NCBI GenBank assembly: GCA_958425285.1
Contig: CATZVV010000055.1
Coordinates: 1 to 9,274 of the forward strand
DNA from: an uncultured Lachnoclostridium sp.
GTDB taxonomy: Bacteria; Bacillota; Clostridia; Lachnospirales; Lachnospiraceae
Direction: 5' to 3'
DNA length: 9,274 nucleotides
Made by a program: the position numbers and the translations under genes. The notes under the pieces were generated by a model. That model saw only the letters and a program-made list of their open reading frames with translations, was not told the origin of the DNA and made no database searches. Positions 7,191 to 9,274 of this stretch are shown in pieces (position 1 is the first letter of the stretch; the number at the start of each line of letters is the position of its first letter).

Positions 7191-8900
7191 TCATAAGGTC
7201 GTTTCTCCTGTCGCCTCTGTATTTTCAGAAGAAGGAAACCTTACTGCTCCTTTCACCGTATATGTTTTCCCGTTTTGAAGCTTGCCTGTTATATCCTGAA
7301 TCGCACCTGAGGAAGTTTTACTCCGATTGGTAACTTTCAGTGAACGGCTTCCTGAATGAATGGTCGAATATCCCAGACTCAATTCTCCGGATTCATGCGC
7401 TTCCCAGGATTCCAGACCATTCTCAAATCCTCCATTTGCTACTATCTCACCATCCAAATTATTAGAAAACCGCCAATAATCAAATTTAAAGAGAGCACCC
7501 TCCTGAGAGCCCTTAAATATCATATACACATCATGTATTCCCTGTACGTTTGTTACATTGACAGTAACCTCTTTATACTGCTCCCATCCACCTGTAGAAG
7601 ATACCGGAACCTTTCCGATTAATGTACCATCTTGACTATCTAAACGAAGTTCAATTGTACTATCTGCTTCCGTACCACACGCAACACTGGCTGTAAATTC
7701 TTCAGCCCCAGTGAAACCGAAATCCACATTTTTTACCTTTAGGTTATCCCCATTTTCAATCGCACATAAATTCATTCCACCTTGCGTACACACTTCTGAT
7801 TCTAAACCATTTCCCCATGCATGTGTTTCCGCCTCTATTCTCTGATATGGATTCAGATTTTCAATTGCGTGAACTCCTTTATCAGTAAACGGTATCTCAG
7901 GGAACGTTCCATTCGCATTATAAGAAAATTCTTCCACTGCTACAGAGCGGGTAAATCCACTCCCACCTGGTAATTTCCCCGTGTGGTAAAAGAAATAAGA
8001 ATGACCCCGGTAATCAATAACACCCGGATGATTGGTAAAACTGCCACTCCCTTTTCCATTATAGGAACTATTCATAATCATACCGCGATAAGTCCATGGC
8101 CCCATTGGATTTGTACTTGTTGAATAATCAACTCGCTCTGAAATACCATTTCCGGCAAATACCATATAATACAAATCACCCCGCTTATAAAACCAAGGAC
8201 CCTCTTCATACAAAGTTGGACGGCGATCTGGATTGTTTGTCACACCAAACTGAGCTTGCATATCCTTGATATAATCTTCTGACAAATCATCTCCAGTCAA
8301 TTTCCATTCTTTAATTTCCCCTTCCGTCTCGATCATATTATCCTTTAACTTTACAGCTCTAAGATTTGGATTTCCCCAATACATATACGCCTGTCCGTCA
8401 TCATCGATAAACACTGTTGGGTCAATATTCCCCCATCCCCCTTTAACGAGTGGTTTTCCAATCGGATCTGTAAATGGTCCCGTCGGGCTATCCCCAACCG
8501 CAACTCCAATGACGTTTGCATTATCACTTTTATCTTTAAGGGGAACATAATAATAAAATTTCCCATTTTTTTCTATACATTGTCCAGCCCACGCTGAATT
8601 TTCTCTTGCCCAACTAAAGTCCTGATAAGACATCACTGTACCATGATCGGTCCAGTTTACCATATCCGTTGTAGAATAGCACTTCCAGTCATTCATCGTA
8701 TAATTGGTACTATTATCCTCATCATGTGATGTATATACATACATTCTTCCATTGTAAACCATAGGCGCAGGATCTGCCGTATACAGATTCTGTACAATTG
8801 GATTATCCGCAAGTGATATACTCGGTACCAATAACATAACGAAGCAAGCCACTATTGCAAAGCCAATAATTTTTACAAGTTCTTCACCCAATCTCTTCAT
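7191..8900 (-). CDS. Secreted GH43 glycoside hydrolase with CBM6 and truncated CBM4/9-like module
   Basis: Predicted exported arabinofuranosidase/xylosidase-type enzyme acting on plant xylan side chains; substrate is inferred from the GH43+CBM6 layout shared with arabinoxylan arabinofuranohydrolases. The 569-residue frame has a signal peptide (1-31, cleavage likely after SISLA), then a five-bladed propeller GH43 domain. The three acidic residues are visible: Asp43 in ADPAPMV (base), Asp160 in NIDPTVFID (pKa modulator) and Glu233 in EEGPWF (acid). A complete CBM6 spans about 350-478. A CBM4/9-like module starts at about 483 (NGGFENGLESWE) but ends after only 70-85 residues, about half its normal size, at TGETTL and a stop. 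Start: ATG at 8900 with GGAGG (8909-8913) eight bases upstream. The catalytic part looks intact; the natural C-terminus lies in another frame downstream. Confidence 0.88.
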   Translation of the reverse strand: MKRLGEELVKIIGFAIVACFVMLLVPSISLADNPIVQNLYTADPAPMVYNGRMYVYTSHDEDNSTNYTMNDWKCYSTTDMVNWTDHGTVMSYQDFSWARENSAWAGQCIEKNGKFYYYVPLKDKSDNANVIGVAVGDSPTGPFTDPIGKPLVKGGWGNIDPTVFIDDDGQAYMYWGNPNLRAVKLKDNMIETEGEIKEWKLTGDDLSEDYIKDMQAQFGVTNNPDRRPTLYEEGPWFYKRGDLYYMVFAGNGISERVDYSTSTNPMGPWTYRGMIMNSSYNGKGSGSFTNHPGVIDYRGHSYFFYHTGKLPGGSGFTRSVAVEEFSYNANGTFPEIPFTDKGVHAIENLNPYQRIEAETHAWGNGLESEVCTQGGMNLCAIENGDNLKVKNVDFGFTGAEEFTASVACGTEADSTIELRLDSQDGTLIGKVPVSSTGGWEQYKEVTVNVTNVQGIHDVYMIFKGSQEGALFKFDYWRFSNNLDGEIVANGGFENGLESWEAHESGELSLGYSTIHSGSRSLKVTNRSKTSSGAIQDITGKLQNGKTYTVKGAVRFPSSENTEATGETTL

Positions 8901-9190
8901 TGATACAACCTCCATTTCAATTTTCACCCTAATATTAACATCCAATAAACAGCAAAACAATGATATATATTCATTATATATTGACATATAATCCTTAAAA
9001 TACATCCTCTCAAAAACAGCCTTTTAGAACACAAGCCAATACCTATCTAAACCTTTTATCTAATGATCAAGCTCTCAAATTATCTGTCCTCCGTATTTAC
9101 CAATAATCAAAATCCAGAACAAACTGGTTTTGCTTGACTTTTTACTTTGTAAATGATAATCTTTCCTTGTCATCGCTCATATAATGTTGT
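8901..9190. other. Non-coding region upstream of the GH43 gene
   Basis: No gene is visible here. Candidate minus-strand promoters for the GH43 gene are TTGAGA (9013-9008) with TTATAT (8991-8986) at 16 bases, or a TATAAT at 8978-8973 with only a weak TTTTAA -35; neither is strong. An imperfect hairpin lies at 9108-9132 (CAAAA-CCAG with CTGG-TTTTG, one bulged base), which could end a transcript entering from the right. On the plus strand TTGACT (9134-9139) and a TATAAT (9180-9185) occur, but at an unsuitable mutual distance. No catabolite-response element was recognised. Confidence 0.35.
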
Positions 9191-9273
9191 CAGGAAGGAG
9201 TTTTATAAATATAGGTAGAAATCAATGCCATTAAGATAAGCAAAGCTATTGACTCCATTCTATCATAGTGCAA
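9191..9273 (-). pseudogene. Possible C-terminal tail of a transposase-like ORF, cut by the window edge
   Basis: A minus-strand frame enters from the right edge and ends at a TGA at 9191. Its last residues include YDRMESIALLILMALISTY. The arrangement of a charged R-(M/I)-E followed by an Ala/Leu-rich helix recalls the end of DDE transposases such as the IS1634-like group (pattern RIEAL...LALLVY). Only 27 residues are visible, so this is a weak call; it could be a chance hydrophobic frame or the end of a membrane protein. Confidence 0.25.
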
Positions 9274-9274
9274 A

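Larger units (their letters stand above)
6239..7240 (-). pseudogene. 3' part of broken surface-enzyme gene: helical repeats plus BspA-like leucine-rich C-terminus
   Basis: This frame is open from 7240 and has no ATG and no ribosome binding site near its first in-frame GTG (7135), so it looks like the tail of the upstream GH43 gene. It encodes two charged helical repeats of about 60 residues (7001-7180 and 6749-6928), about half identical, sharing IG-V-Y-ET, LT-EQKKLV and NY-IL. A short Ser/Asn-rich linker follows. The last 130 residues are a BspA-type leucine-rich repeat region (SAFKGCKRVKSVIIGKSV, KAFRGCKKLKKVVIKSKM) of the kind that ends many Lachnospiraceae secreted proteins. A surface-attachment or spacer role is inferred. 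Without a start it is probably not translated on its own. Stop codon at 6239. Confidence 0.75.

Noticed and set aside
7135..7240. Independent start for the leucine-rich repeat protein at the GTG at 7135
   Set aside because: No ribosome binding site precedes it, and the first helical repeat clearly begins upstream of it in the same frame.
9193..9230. Plus-strand AGGAAGGAG Shine-Dalgarno-like sequence near the right edge
   Set aside because: The nearest downstream ATG (9225) is followed by a stop after three more codons, and no other start codon at a suitable distance opens a frame.
1..9274. CRISPR array, tRNA or rRNA genes, toxin-antitoxin or phage modules
   Set aside because: No regularly spaced direct repeats, cloverleaf-like sequences, rRNA segments or matching gene pairs were seen on either strand.

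Overview
The window is AT-rich and uses strong GGAGG ribosome binding sites. It carries a Gram-positive style arginine cluster beside a secreted, xylan-type glycoside hydrolase with a BspA-like leucine-rich C-terminus. Together these suggest a low-GC anaerobic Firmicute, most likely a Lachnospiraceae-type gut or rumen Clostridium. That assignment is inferred from gene content and domain style; no marker gene is present.

Layout. Positions 1-183 hold no convincing gene, only a nested inverted repeat. Positions 184-4601 on the minus strand are an argC-argJ-argB-argD operon for converting glutamate to ornithine by the acetyl-recycling (ArgJ) route. A 247-bp divergent regulatory region (4602-4848) has back-to-back promoters and one good ARG box. 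argG (argininosuccinate synthase) runs on the plus strand at 4849-6042. A convergent intergenic region (6043-6238) contains a strong hairpin that looks like a bidirectional terminator. From 8900 down to 6239 on the minus strand lies one ancestral surface-enzyme gene, now in two reading frames: signal peptide, GH43, CBM6 and half of a CBM4/9-like module in one frame, then two helical repeats and a leucine-rich C-terminus in another. Positions 8901-9274 are mostly non-coding, with a possible tail of a transposase-like ORF at the right edge.

How the genes work together. ArgJ makes N-acetylglutamate and recovers acetyl from acetylornithine; ArgB and ArgC phosphorylate and reduce it; ArgD transaminates it to acetylornithine. 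ArgG acts later, on citrulline. argF, argH and carbamoyl-phosphate synthase genes are not in the window. The operator sits in the argC leader, so repression by arginine through ArgR is likely.

The main oddity is that two genes are broken by short out-of-frame junctions. argJ lacks about ten residues after its DANWG motif, consistent with a deletion of about 32 bp. The GH43 gene loses the second half of its last carbohydrate-binding module where its frame breaks. I found no convincing new defence, mobile or RNA system; the notable content is this apparent gene decay (or an assembly problem) and the regulatory architecture.
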